A stretch of 64,000 nt of DNA. It comes from Diploptera punctata (Eukaryota; Arthropoda; Insecta; Blattodea; Blaberidae). The DNA lies in contig JASPKZ010003439.1 of NCBI GenBank assembly GCA_030220185.1, positions 1 to 64,000 of the forward strand, given 5' to 3'. Made by a program: the position numbers and the translations under genes. The notes below the pieces were generated by a model, which worked only from the letters and a program-made list of their open reading frames with translations, was not told where the DNA came from and did not search any database. Positions within the stretch are counted from its first letter, which is position 1, and every line of letters begins with the position of its first letter. Below, piece by piece: positions 22,935-33,955 of this stretch.

Positions 22935-23470
22935 CTAAACGATTACAACACAGATAAAGGAGATGATTCTCTGAAGGAAGTCATCACTATATCGGCCTGT
23001 CTACGTCTCTTTTGCATCTTGAAAACCCGAAGTTTCTCATTTTTTTTGGTACTATTGGCTGGACGTATGTGCGCGGTCCACAGTCTTATTATATCTGTCT
23101 TCCTATAAGGACCATGTAGTTCATTGTTATGAAGTCTTCTCCATTCGCCTGTCTGTTCATCCCTCTTTGGTCCAAACATTTTCCTGAGTACTTTATTCTC
23201 AAATACTTGTAAACTCCTTTCCTCCTTTAAAGTACGAGTCCCTGTTTTGCACCCAAAACGTATAACTGGCAGAATAATTGTTTTATATATTTTAAGATTA
23301 ACGTGTTTTGAAAGGAGTTGGGACATCAAGAGTCTCTGCAATGCATAAAAGCATGCATTTCCAGAATTGAGCCTATGTTTAATTTCTTTGTGCATATCAT
23401 GCCTATTTGTGATTATTGTTCCAAGGTATTTGAATTCAGCCACTTCCTCAAACGCTTGAACTACGATGTC
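22935..23470 (-). pseudogene. RTE-like LINE fragment, family L1
   Basis: A minus-strand frame of about 190 codons: AFEEVAEFKYLGTIITNRH, NSGNACFYALQRLLMS, VNLKIYKTIILPVIRFGC, VFENKVLRKMFGPKRDEQT and GEWRRLHNNELHGPYRKTDI. This is the RT thumb and connection region. After the DIIR motif the usual RRLRWAGHVAR segment is missing and unrelated residues follow, so the 3' end is lost. Sequence upstream of AFEEV merges with the 132-bp satellite. The 26740-27186 copy is its paralogue. Confidence 0.8.
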
Positions 23471-23690
23471 ACATTTAGACGTTCGGTGGTATTTTTTTGT
23501 GCCCTTTCCTTGCGGTTGGCACACTCCGCTTCCTTAATATACTGATTAAACATAGTTGCCTATATCCATTCTGATATTTACAGTCGCCTGAAAAACATTG
23601 TCATATTTTAAACGTTTGGTGGGATATTTTTATGCCGTTTTTGTTCGATAGGCTCACCTCGTTTCCTAAATACACTGATTACATTTTAGC
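23425..23690. repeat. ~132-bp satellite, two units
   Basis: Landmarks 'ttaatacactgatta', 'tttacagtcgc', 'attgtcatatttaaacgtttggtggg', 'tttttatgccgttt' and 'gctcac.tcgt.tcc' appear twice about 134 bp apart. The left unit overlaps the upstream end of the LINE coding sequence. Confidence 0.7.
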
Positions 23691-23691
23691 T

Positions 23692-24345
23692 GACTCACTA
23701 ACTAACTAACGCACTGGCATTATCGAACCCGGAGGTTCATGACCCGTAGACGTCAGCTCTCCATACAACCCTATCTTGAGGTAATGCTTGCAATGATTAC
23801 CTGTATAATCTACTTCTCTCGAATCATATTGTTATTCACCCATCTCATTCTTGGTCTACCAACTGGGCGTTTTCACTCTCGCTTTCCTACAAGAAGCTTC
23901 CATGCAAGTCTTTCACTCCCCATACGTGCAACATATCCTGCCTATTGTAGTCTACGAGACTTACTGTTCTTATTATATCTGGCTTCCTATAAAGATCTAG
24001 AAGTTCATAGTTACGAAGTCTTCTCCATTCACCCGTCTGTTCATCTCTCTTTGGTCCAAACACTTTCCTAAGTAGGCTACTTTATTCTCAAATACTTGCA
24101 AACTCCTTTCCTCCCTTAAAGCGAGAGTCCCGGTTTAGACCCAAAAATTATAACTGGTTGAATAAGAGTTTTATATATTTTGAGTTTAACGTTTTTTGAA
24201 AGGAGTTTGGACGTGAATAGTCTCTGCAATGCATAATATCATACATTTCCAGAATTGAACCTGTGTTTAATTTCTTTGTCCATCTCATTCCTATTTGTGA
24301 TTATTGTTCCTAGGTATTTGAATTCAGCCACTTCCTCAAACGCTT
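23692..24345 (-). pseudogene. RTE-like LINE 3' end, family L1, with (AGTT)n tail
   Basis: It runs from FEEVAEFKYLGTII (near 24330) to the end of the RT, terminating in 'cgggttcgataatgccag' and a short (GTTA)n tail near 23700 (minus strand). It has frameshifts. At 24073-24079 it carries TAGGCTA where the paralogues read TA (see findings). Confidence 0.8.
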
Positions 24346-24585
24346 GAGCTACGATGTCACATTTAGACATTTGGTGTTATTTTTTGTGCCGTTTGCTTGT
24401 GGTTGGAACACTTCGTCTCCTTAATACACTGATTAAACATATTTGACTATATTTAATGTTGTTATTTATAGTCGCTAGAACCACATTATCATATTTAGAC
24501 GTTTGGTGGGATATTTTTATGCCGTTTTTGGGCGATTAGCTCACTTCGGTTCCTAAATACACCGATTAAATTTGGTTGACAAACA
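24345..24585. repeat. ~132-bp satellite, two units
   Basis: Same landmarks as 23425-23690, with 'cttcgtctccttaatacactgatt' near 24410 and 'ttcggttcctaaatacaccgatt' near 24545. Confidence 0.75.
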
Positions 24586-24586
24586 A

Positions 24587-24920
24587 ACTAACTAACTCAC
24601 TGGCACTATCGAACCCGGAGGTTCATGACCGCGAAGACATCAGCTCTCCATACATCCCTATCTTGAGGTAATGCTTCCAATCATTCCCTGTATAATCTAC
24701 TTCTCTCGAATCATAGTTATTGTTATTGACCCATCTCATTCTTGGTCAACCAACTCGGCGTTTTCACTCTCGCTTTCCTACAAGAAGCTTCCATGCAAGT
24801 CTTTCACTCCCCATACGTGCAACATATCCTGCCCATTGTAGTCTACGAGACTTACTGTTCTTATTATATCTGGCTTCCTATAAAGAACTAGTAGTTCATA
24901 GTTACGAAGTCTTCCTTTGA
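24587..24920 (-). pseudogene. RTE-like LINE 3' end, family L1, with (AGTT)n tail
   Basis: It covers the final RT segment to the (GTTAGTTTGTTT)-like tail near 24590. The 5' break at about 24920 coincides with the start of the 122-bp tandem repeat. It is highly similar to 23692-24010, so the two are close relatives or a local duplicate. Confidence 0.75.
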
Positions 24921-24921
24921 A

Positions 24922-25230
24922 TGTGGTGAAACTTGAAGATTTTTGCAGAGCAGACGGTTTCAACGACTTGTGATGATGTCCAGAAGGTCTACCAGTTATC
25001 TGCTAAATATGTTTTTATTCTTCCGGGCACACCCTCCCGATCAAAGTGGTGAAACCTGGACATTTTTTAAGTACAGATTCTTTCAACGATTTGTGTTTAT
25101 GTCCAGAATGTTTTACAATTTAACTACTAAACACATTATTATTCTTTTAGACACTCTCCCGATGAACTTGATGAAACCCGGTCATTATAAAGAACGGACA
25201 CTTTCAACGATCTGTGTTGTTTTCTTGGCC
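24922..25230. repeat. Tandem repeat, ~122-bp unit, about 2.5 copies
   Basis: 'gtggtgaaac.tg' recurs at 24923, 25046 and, as 'ttgatgaaaccc', at 25168. Each is followed by 'tttcaacga.ttgtg..gat' and 'gtccaga'. Confidence 0.7.
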
Positions 25231-25416
25231 GTTACTTGTCGCCATGTCCACTGTACCACACTCAACACTGATATTCGTTGTGTAAATTAGTCACGATTTG
25301 ATTTAACAAGCTAGAACAATGTTATCTACCGTTTAATAGATCACTTTCTAACAGCACAGCTAAATGCAAGGCACTACTTTGTCTTACAAGAGTGGAAAAA
25401 CGCCGAACACATACCT

Positions 25417-25495
25417 CATTCAGGAAACCTGTCCAGACCGAGACTTGAATTCGGACCCGCTGCATGACAAGGCAGCACGCAACCTCGGGGTCACT
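25417..25495 (-). mobile_element. S1 SINE fragment (head and start of body)
   Basis: Minus strand: tRNA-Asp-like head with TTGTCATGCAG and a B-box-like GAATTCAAGTC, decayed. The element is truncated on its 3' side. Confidence 0.55.
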
Positions 25496-25981
25496 AATGT
25501 TGATTTTTTTTTTTTTGCTATTTAAAGTTTTTATAACTACAATGGTCATATCTTGACTTTGTAAAAGCTCCTTTTTGCGTTTCTTTACGATCAGTTTGTC
25601 CCGAGCGTAATGGAGTGATTAAAACTTGGAGCAGAATTACGGGATTTACGCTGCAACGGATCACTTGAACGCCGTTGTTAATATGCTTCACAATGTTAGT
25701 CTTTCTGTAGGAGTTCACAGATTTTATTTTAAACAATGATTGTGATTACATTAGCTCAACTGCTTCGAGTTACTGCTTAACACTTGTTTGAAATAGTATT
25801 GTACGATTTTTATGTTACTGTTATTCAGACAATGTAACTTTTTTCTAATGTATCGCGTACAGTACGAATTTTTTTGCTTTGTTCTGATTGAATATTTTAT
25901 ACGAATCAATCGTTACGTTGTTGATATCTTTACCGCCATGCTGTTATATTACATAAAGTTAATGCATTGTATGAAATGATT

Positions 25982-26466
25982 TGGGGGATTCTATGCCACC
26001 GTACCTCCTATGTAAATTCAAATAAAGAATTGAAAATACCCGACTTCTGTTGCAGTATATGAATAATTACCTCATAGAAATATATATGTTGATTAGTAAA
26101 GATATGTGACAAATGCTTAAAAATGAATTGAGAAATTGAGCTCGAAGAAACCTAAAAGAACCATATTTTCATTGAAAATACATATTAGTCATTGGACAGA
26201 AAGTGCAGCCACTTTTTCACAAAATCCACTAACAAGTGAACGCTAAACTAATCTGGTGTTGGCTACTAACTCGCCCATTTAATCAGACTAATTTACCGAA
26301 AATAAAGACTAGTTTGACCATTTAAAACTAATTTGCCCGTTTCTGTAGGTGTACTCCTGGGATAGTATCCCCTAACGTGTGAGTAAACATGTTTGACAAT
26401 TGACTCTAGCAGTTACTTGGTTCTCCAATTGAATAATCACAGTTGGTATCCTGGTATGAATAGCCC
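25982..26466. mobile_element. Non-autonomous DNA transposon T, copy 2
   Basis: The left end GGATTCTATGCC..CGTAC and right end ..GAATAGCC match the termini of the element at 54083-54656. It is shorter, partly through a 38-bp internal deletion at 26410 between TGACTCTAGC and TGACTGTAGC. Confidence 0.65.
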
Positions 26467-26739
26467 GGATATCAATTATTCTAATTTACAATAATGTTCC
26501 CTAAAAGTAAAGGCATATTATCCCTATAATTTACCAATTTCTGTATTTACTTCGTCATTTAATATTATATTGTGTATACCTCATTGCCTGTACCCTCCTC
26601 ACGGTTGAGAGAGTAACCGGCTGTTTAAAGAAATGTTGATATTCACCAAATTCGCGTAGACACATCATCTACGTGGATTATTATCAGCTAAAAGATTGCA
26701 ACACAGATAAAGGAGATGATTCTCTGAAGGAAGTCATCA

Positions 26740-27186
26740 CTCTGTCGGCCTGTCTACGTCTCTTTTGCATCTTGAAAATCCCGAAGTTTCTCATTTTCTT
26801 TGGTATTATTGGCCGTACGTATGTGGGTGGTCCACAGTCTTATTATATCAGTCTTCCTATAAAGACCATGTAGTTCATTGTTATGAAGACTTCTCCATTC
26901 ACCTCTCTGTTTATCTCTCATTGGTCCAAACATTTTCCTAAGTACTTTATTCTCAAATACTTGTAATCTCCTTTCCTTCTTTAAGGAAAGAGCCCAGGTT
27001 TCACACCCATAAAATATGACTGGTAGAATTAGAGTTTTATATATTTTCATTTTAACGTTTTTTGAAACGAGTTGGGACATCAAGAATCTCTACAATGCAT
27101 AATAGCATGCATTTCCAGAATAGAGCCTATGTTTAATTTCTTTGTCCATCTCATTCATATTTGTGATTATTGTTCCTAGGTATTTT
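26740..27186 (-). pseudogene. RTE-like LINE fragment, family L1 (paralogue of 22935)
   Basis: Frame with NVKMKIYKTLILPVIFYGCE, FENKVLRKMFGPMRDKQRGEW and ELHGLYRKTDIIR. It belongs to the duplicated block shared with 22346-23410. Its 5' side is cut at about 27186 by an L2 LINE insertion. Confidence 0.75.
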
Positions 27187-27972
27187 TCTTCTTCTTCTTC
27201 TTCTTCCTTCCAAGTATTAGGCCAAGACCTGTTACGATTCCATAGAAAATTTTCCCTCCAGCGTTTCATAGGACGGCCCAGTGATCTTCGTCCTCTTGGT
27301 ATATAATTATAAACAGCTTTGGGGATCCGATTTGAACTCATTCTTTCAAGATGGTGTTTCCAATTTAGTTGGTACTGTTTAATATATTCCAAAATTGGCA
27401 TAGTCTTCAATTCTTTTAAGATATCGGTGTTCCTTTTCCGATCCCATCTGGTGTAACCCGCTGTTCTGCGCATGAATCTCATTTCACAAGCCGTTATTCT
27501 GCTTTCATGTTGTTTTTTTAGTGTCCATGCTTCACTACCATAGGTCAACACTGGTCTAGCCAAAGTGTTATATAAACGTAATCTGGTGTTTTTTTGTACA
27601 AGGGATGGTTTCATAACTTGATTAATAATTCCTAAACTTTTATTATAACTAGTAACTTTTTCAGGGATATCCTTTTCATCCCAGATAAAGAGATAATATC
27701 CGATTCCGATTGAGGGTCTTTTCACTTTTCAGCGGTTGCCCTTTTACCAGCCGACTGCTGGCCCTTCACATCCACATGTGTCAATCTCAGAGGTAGATGA
27801 TCAACAGCCAGTGTAGGGGTGACATGTGGTTAGCATGTCGAGTCCCCCAGCCGTTATCGCTGGTTCCTCAACCTGGAGATAATATCCAAGATATTTAAAT
27901 TGATTAGATCTCTCTAAAATTTTATTCTGGAGACAGATTTTACTTTGTATGGGGTCCTTCCCATGAAATGCC
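27187..27972 (-). mobile_element. LINE family L2, 5'-truncated, carrying a SINE
   Basis: The (GAA)n 3' tail is at 27187-27212. The RT C-terminus is open through to the SINE (211 codons including spliced-in flank) and resumes beyond it with FHGKDPIQSKICLQNKILER. It is nearly identical to 16931-17449 over the shared ~510 bp, so both are recent. Flanking CTAGGTATTTTT (near 27175) and CTAGATATTTTT (near 27973) are probably the target-site duplication. Confidence 0.85.
27702..27876 (-). mobile_element. SINE family S2, 5'-truncated, inside L2
   Basis: On the minus strand it matches the 3' half of the S2 copy at 58928 ('ccaggttgag.aaccagc.ataac', 'gctgggggact', 'catgctaaccacatgtcaccc', 'catctacctct.agatt', 'acacatgtggatgtga'). 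A 12-bp duplication GAGATAATATCC flanks it (27690-27701 and 27876-27887), and removing the insert restores the LINE sequence found at 17425-17449. Confidence 0.9.
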
Positions 27973-27974
27973 AC

Positions 27975-28570
27975 TAGATATTTTTATGCCATATATCTGC
28001 GATTGACTCACTTCTTCTCACTAATATGTTTATTAACGATATAGTAGACTATACGTTTTTCTGTTATTTATAGTCTCTTGAACTACGATTGTCATATTTA
28101 AACGTTTGGAGGAATATATTTATGCCGTTTCCTTGCGATTGGATCACATCGTCTCCTTAATACGTTTACTAAAAATACAGTTGACTATATATCTTTGTGT
28201 TATTTTGTAGTCTCTTTAACTATTATCTTGATATTTAAACATTTGGTGGGTTACTTTTGTGCTGTTGGTTCACTCCGTCTCCTTAATACACTTATAAGAT
28301 ATAGTTGACTACAAACGTTTTGTTAATTACAGTCACTTTAAGTAAGATTATCATTTTTAGACTTTGTTGGGCTTGTTTTGTGCTGTTTCCTTGCGATTGG
28401 CTCACTTCGTCTCCTTAATACGCCTAGGGTATTAAGTATAGTTGTCTACAAGTTTTTTGTTATTTATGATCGTTTTAACTACTATTGTCATGTTTAGACG
28501 TTCGGTGGGCTATTTGTGCGCCGTTTCTTTGTGACCGGCATACTCCGTCCCCTTAATACATTTATTAATG
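27975..28570. repeat. ~132-bp satellite, about five units
   Basis: The landmark 'gtctccttaatac' (or a variant) falls near 28014, 28152, 28277, 28409 and 28547, spacing 125-138 bp. Units diverge strongly from each other, so this is an old array. Confidence 0.8.
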
Positions 28571-29009
28571 CTTAAATTGTTAATATATGTTATAGGATAC
28601 ATTAGATGATATAACTTATTTAATGAAGCCGGTAAAAAGGAACTTGTAAAAATTACTTAAATGTGTAGATAGATAGTTGGAAAGATCTGTGGCCAACACT
28701 TCAGTTTTGGCGGGTAGTGATCCATTTTGGTTCTCCTTCATAGGAATAACCCCGAGTTCCTATCAAATGCATTGCCCTGATTTAATTTTGAACATAAATT
28801 TGAAGTTCATCACGTGGTAGCAAAGTGAAGTCGGAAGCGGACTTTTTGGGGTTCTATTCCTGCATTTGCTCTTGGATTGAGGGAAATCGCTTAAAGCCTC
28901 ATTCAGAATAGTCGTTCACGTCGGATCTTGCCAAGGTTGGCTTTCGGTGTGTCAAATTGCACAATATAGGCCTACCTAGAACTCTATGCAGTATTGTCGA
29001 TGCAAGCTA

Positions 29010-29165
29010 GCTCATATGACTCCTTAATACGTTTAGTAAATTTAGCTGACGTCTTTTTGTTACTTATAGTTGGTTTAATTACTATTGTTTTATTTGGACG
29101 TTTGGTGGGCATTTTTTTTGCCGTTTCTTTACGATTGGTTTACCTCGTCTCTTTAATAGGCGGTA
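29010..29165. repeat. ~132-bp satellite, one to two units
   Basis: 'gactccttaatacgttta..', 'tttggacgtttggtgggc' and 'tcgtctctttaatag' follow the satellite order. Confidence 0.65.
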
Positions 29166-29179
29166 CTGTAAAAATTGGG

Positions 29180-30060
29180 CATGATGTTCCCATCTTTACT
29201 ACTATCTTCCAACTAATCTGGATGAGATTGTATAGGAACTGTTGATGTTCTAACCACTGCATGTAACTCACGTCCCTAGTATTTGAATTCGACACGAGAA
29301 ATCTTTCAAGTTACAACTGAGATCTATTTTGTTCTCCTAATAAAATCCCATAATATGTTCAATTTATTAGGGTAATGCAAGGATGATGAAATGACGGGCC
29401 CTTCTTTAAAAAACACCCCCAACTAACTTGAGTGGTATTGGAAATGTAGATGATGTCCTGGCCTCAGCAGATAACCATCACGATCAGAGAATTTGTTATT
29501 GACAAGAGAAATCGTTCCAGTATCAACTGGTATATACGTTGTTCCGTCTCCTTACAAAATCCCATAATATGTTCATTTTATTAGGGTAATACAAGGATTA
29601 GTACATGATATCCCCACCTTAAAAAACTACTTTCTTCCAACTGATTTGGGTGGTATTGGAAATGTAGATGATGTTCTGGCTTCGGCAGATAATCAACACG
29701 ATCAGAGTATTTGTTTTTGACAAGAGAAATCGTTCCAGTAGCAACTGGTACCAAGTTGATCCGCCTCCTTATAAAATTCCATAATATATTACATTTATTA
29801 GGGTAAAACAAGAACGAGTAGAAAATATTCCCATCTTTAAAAACTACTTTCTTCCATCTAATTTGGGTGGTATTAGAAATGTAAATGACGTTCTGGCCTC
29901 AGCAGGTAACCACTAACGTACCGAGTATTTAGAGCCGACAAGAAAAATCTTTGCAGTATCAACTGCAATCTAAGTTGTTATGTCTCCTTACAAAATGCCT
30001 TAATGTTAAATTTATCAGTGTAATACAGGGAAGAGTAGACAATGTTTTCACTTCAGCAAG
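29180..30060. repeat. Satellite array, ~216-bp monomer, four units
   Basis: 'attagggtaat.caag' recurs near 29371, 29585, 29802 and 30018 (spacing 214-217 bp). Each unit also has 'cttccaact.atttgggtggtat', 'aaatgtagatga', 'cagcagataacca' and 'gacaagagaaatcgttccagta'. Distinct in sequence from the 132- and 135-bp families. Confidence 0.88.
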
Positions 30061-30224
30061 TAAACAAAACATCCCGAGTGTTTAATTATTTTCTTTCTTG
30101 TACCCGATTCATTTTTTCTAAAAACTAAAGAGTAACTCAGGTTTTTAAATGGAAAGTCCTTTGAGGGTATTTCGACCAGTGAAAGAGATTGTGGCGAATA
30201 ATATACAATCATGAATTTTATTTC

Positions 30225-30333
30225 TCATTCACAGATCCTGACATTGTTAGGTTTAAGCAAATTGCTAATTACTCGAGTAGCCAAATTATCAGGCTAGCTG
30301 AGGACAATCCTGTTAATGTTTCACACTACTGAA
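30225..30333 (+). CDS. Possible small exon, unsupported by homology
   Basis: A strong-looking splice acceptor (pyrimidine-rich 'ttttatttctcattcacag') ends near 30235. It is followed by an open frame reading DPDIVRFKQIANYSSSQI.. and a stop at about 30333. I do not recognise the peptide. No other exon is visible nearby, so this may well be chance. Confidence 0.15.
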
Positions 30334-30371
30334 CCCTGGGGGAAGTAGATGAATAGGCAAACCAACGTTGA

Positions 30372-30487
30372 TATCCATCCATCCATAGTAATTCTGTCCG
30401 AGGGCAGGTCTTTCACAGCAATCATAGCATTTTCATGCTATGCTTTGCAGCTTTATTAGGCAATTTTAGGTGTGGTAGCTTAACGTT
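30372..30487 (-). mobile_element. S1 SINE, 3' tail fragment
   Basis: Minus-strand S1 tail with 'gtaaagctgcaaagcatagcatg', 'ggacctgcc' and '(GGAT)n' at its 3' end (30372-30381 on the plus strand). Confidence 0.75.
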
Positions 30488-30650
30488 GATATGGTTAGAT
30501 GGAATAGAAGATTATATTAAAAACCTTGTTGTAAGAGACTGGAGATAGAAGGTGTTGGACAGGGACGAATGGTGGAAGAACTTGTCAGCGTCCAGGGCTC
30601 AAAATGGGCTGCAGTGCCATCTGTGATGATGATGACGATGATGAGATTCC
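30485..30650 (+). pseudogene. LINE RT C-terminal end (BovB/RTE-like)
   Basis: Plus strand: WLDGIEDYIKNLVVRDWR, then VLDRDEWWKNLSASRAQNG, one stop between them. This resembles the last residues of BovB/RTE RT proteins. It ends in a (GAT)n-like tail (about 30628-30650). Confidence 0.55.
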
Positions 30651-31872
30651 GGATGATACTCTCATTATAGACTAAGCCATATAGTGAATGTAGAAAATGA
30701 CTCTAAAGTGGGTAATTTGAGGGAATAATTGATTTTTTATTGACAAAATACTACCTTCTGGCCCCACTTCCATGGAAACATTTTCTCTTAGGAAATTACG
30801 AACTGAGAAATCACTTCTGAGATTAGTGATACTAATTTCAATTTATCGTGAAACCGTTCAATAATATTAAGGTTTTCAATTGTTTCTATTATTCTGGTAA
30901 CCTTTTAACCGTTTTGTGTTTTTCTGTACAACTGCTGCGGTTGGTATTCTGTACATTGTCTTTATAAAGGAATGAGGACACTGCATAATTAATCCTTACT
31001 CCTATAATAATGTGAAGACTTTATTTATTTTCACGGCTCGTATACCATGGTAATGTAAGTATTTTTGTATATTAATCTGAAATATGCTATGAAACGTATG
31101 AAAAATATATTTTATACAGATTATATTCATCCGTTGGCAATATTTTGGATTTTTAATCAAAAATATTTAACTGAACGATCACTTTAACACTCATTGTATA
31201 GTATCCTCCCTAATTATCTTTGTGCTGATATCTTCTCTGTTATAAATATTGAAGCACTGGATATCTTATTCTGATAAATTTGATTATTATCTAAGCCCTA
31301 GTTATTATATATTTCTAAGAGAATAAAATTGTAATTTAGAAACTTATTTTGCAGATATTAAAAAATGTTTTAAATTACTAAATCTGCATTTATTTAAATT
31401 TAAACATTCGACATCTAAACCACGCCGCTTTAAATTACATTATGAAAGGACTGACACAAAGGAAAGCAGTGTTTACAAACATGATGAGCTGGAGTTATTC
31501 GAAAATATTTACTAGCAATATACCGAGGTGTCAGCCAAGTGTTCCTGAAGGAATATGAGGGGATATGTTGATACAGAAGAATACATGATAGAGTATACAT
31601 TCACTCATGTTGATATCGTAAGGATCAAATTATTTACTGTATAATGTCCAATATGTTGTCCGCCATTAGATTCCACGTCTTTTGTACAAGAAATTCGGTT
31701 GAAAATATTTCAATGCGTTGCTTATCCCAACCATCTTAATGATCCTTATTTTCCCGCGTGACTTTTACTCGTCCACGGAAATGATAATTTCTTATCAATC
31801 AGGTATTTGTAGGGCAGTATCTTTATTTCATATGTTGCAGTATACTGAATAGAGCGTACAAGTTAATGAGTT
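30651..31872. other. Unassigned AT-rich spacer
   Basis: No gene, repeat or structure recognised. Confidence 0.45.
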
Positions 31873-31873
31873 A

Positions 31874-31908
<35 letters not shown>

Positions 31909-31930
31909 GATAATAATAATGGTAATGATG

Positions 31931-32004
<74 letters not shown>
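31873..32004. repeat. (AAT)n microsatellite
   Basis: About 130 bp, imperfect on the left and pure on the right. A shorter (AAT)n run follows at 32136-32167. Confidence 0.95.
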
Positions 32005-32134
32005 TCATTTTTCGTGATTGGTAAAACTGTACATAGCCTACATTAACAATTATGAATCATCTACAGCCTGAATAATAATACACAATTAGCGTAGGCTGTA
32101 CAATTCACGGAAGATAAGAAATAAAAAATATTAA

Positions 32135-32167
<33 letters not shown>

Positions 32168-32306
32168 CACCTATAATTTGACTAAATAATTGGTCTGGTA
32201 GAGGAAGTTCAAAATATAAAATGACAATAAAATTGTACCAAGAACATGGTATACTGTATGCAACACTATATTGCCTAAGAAAATATTAATCAGCTTTTCA
32301 TTTATC

Positions 32307-32386
32307 GGCGTAGGGATGTGGCGACCCCATCGCCCAGTGGATTTCCACTGCAAGCAGCCACCCGAGACTTGGCGGGAAAACCATAG
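32307..32386 (+). other. Module M, copy 5, outside repeat R
   Basis: It carries a perfect CAGTGG/CCACTG hairpin and CCCG/CGGG stem. The flanks differ from the repeat R copies, so the module is shared independently of R. Minus-strand ORFs over it are shadows. Confidence 0.6.
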
Positions 32387-32399
32387 CTATTGAGTTTGG

Positions 32400-33555
32400 A
32401 AGGAAATGTCTAAACTCCGCCCAAATGACTGAGGAAGGAATCCCATCACTGGGATATGAAGATAAAGGAAAAACAAAATATATGAGAACAGAGGATATAG
32501 GATGCTTCACAATTACACACTCCATTATTTATATCATTGTAATTTTGTCCTCCTGTATTTCTCGTATCCCTTGTACGTTGGAAAAATACGTTGTGTTTTA
32601 AAGGAGTATTTCAAAATACGTTCATTCATTATTATGATATATCTATTTAGGCCTAAATATTTGTGTAAAAACAGCTCCAGAGACCCAGGTCCGTTCCACT
32701 GAGCTGGCAACCATCAGTGCAATTAGAAGACTGCTAAATGAGTAATGATACCCACTATTTAAATCTTAAGGGGGGTATATAGGTTCAGTATTATAAAATG
32801 TGATATTCTTTATTTTATTCATCAGGAACTAGCTACTCAATCTCCTTGATAATTTAAACGAGGAATATTCATTACTTACTCAAATGAAGAGTTTTTTTTT
32901 CAGAATTGCTAAAAGTTTTACAATTAACCATAGTTAGAAAAAAGTGAAGAGTTTGTACACTGATGTGCAATTTTTATGGCTGTATCCAAAATTATCATTA
33001 TTATTAGTAGTAATTATTTTTCCTTCGGTTCTACAAGAACAAATTAACAATGTCACACCTGTAATTACGACTCAGCATGGGTAGTTCATTAAAAAAATAT
33101 ATTTTTTTTAAACATATACACACAAACCCACTTAGAGTAGAAAAAAATCCAATCCATTAGAATAAAAATATTTTCAATCAGTTATTTGAATGATTATAAG
33201 TCTTACTGTATATACAAATTCATATTTTTAAAAGTATTATTATTCGTTAGTTTATGAACAGTTTCTAAAAAATGTATGTCAATGATTAAACAAAACGCTA
33301 TTATTATAATGATAATTATGAATAATGGCATAATTATTTAGCAATTCTGGAAGTAGGTAACCCAAGATTCGGGAATGTAATGGTTCTTCCTAATTTAAAT
33401 TCTCAAATGCAAAGAGTTAGTAGTTCCTGAAATATAAAATAATAAATATCATATTTTATAGTGCTGAAACCTGTATATGCCCCTCGAAGTAAATTGAACA
33501 TCTTTCACTTACTGGTGTAACATTATAGTAGGCCTATATAACACATTTGGGAAGT
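32400..33555. other. Unassigned AT-rich spacer
   Basis: Nothing recognised except TAGGCCTA at 32648 and 33529. Confidence 0.45.
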
Positions 33556-33559
33556 ATAC

Positions 33560-33955
33560 CAATAAATATAAGAAAAAAAGAAGTTGTATAATAAAATATT
33601 TTGAAGCTTCAAATTAATGCTAAAAATGTAATCGTTTTTAAAACTTACAAATTTTTTTATATAGCCTACATCGATATTACTTTCACAGTTCTGTTGGGAA
33701 AATTCTAGCCTAGGATTTTGCTTTAATAACTCAGATGACATGAAATATGCAACTTTGAAATAAATTTTGCAATATTTTTTAAATAATATGTAATTTATGA
33801 TATAATTTTAATTTAAATTAATATACATTTTTAATACAAGTTTATAGAAACCATATTCCAAATTTTATTAGGCCTAACATATATTAATTTATTTTCGAGC
33901 GAGTTAAAAAATATTTGTGTTGTCTAGGATGGCTGAGAGTGTGTGATAATAATGG
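33560..33955. repeat. Partial third copy of part of the 4-kb unit
   Basis: Aligns with 35590-35920 and 40560-40900 ('cagttctgttg', 'aatttatgatataattttaatt', 'tccaaatttt'). It carries a TAGGCCTA at 33869 where both relatives lack the extra bases. Confidence 0.55.

Noticed and set aside
29581..29811. 76-codon minus-strand ORF as a gene
   Set aside because: It lies wholly in the 216-bp satellite.
32171..32525. Minus-strand ORFs overlapping module M
   Set aside because: Two different frames overlap the structured module; not conserved in the other copies.
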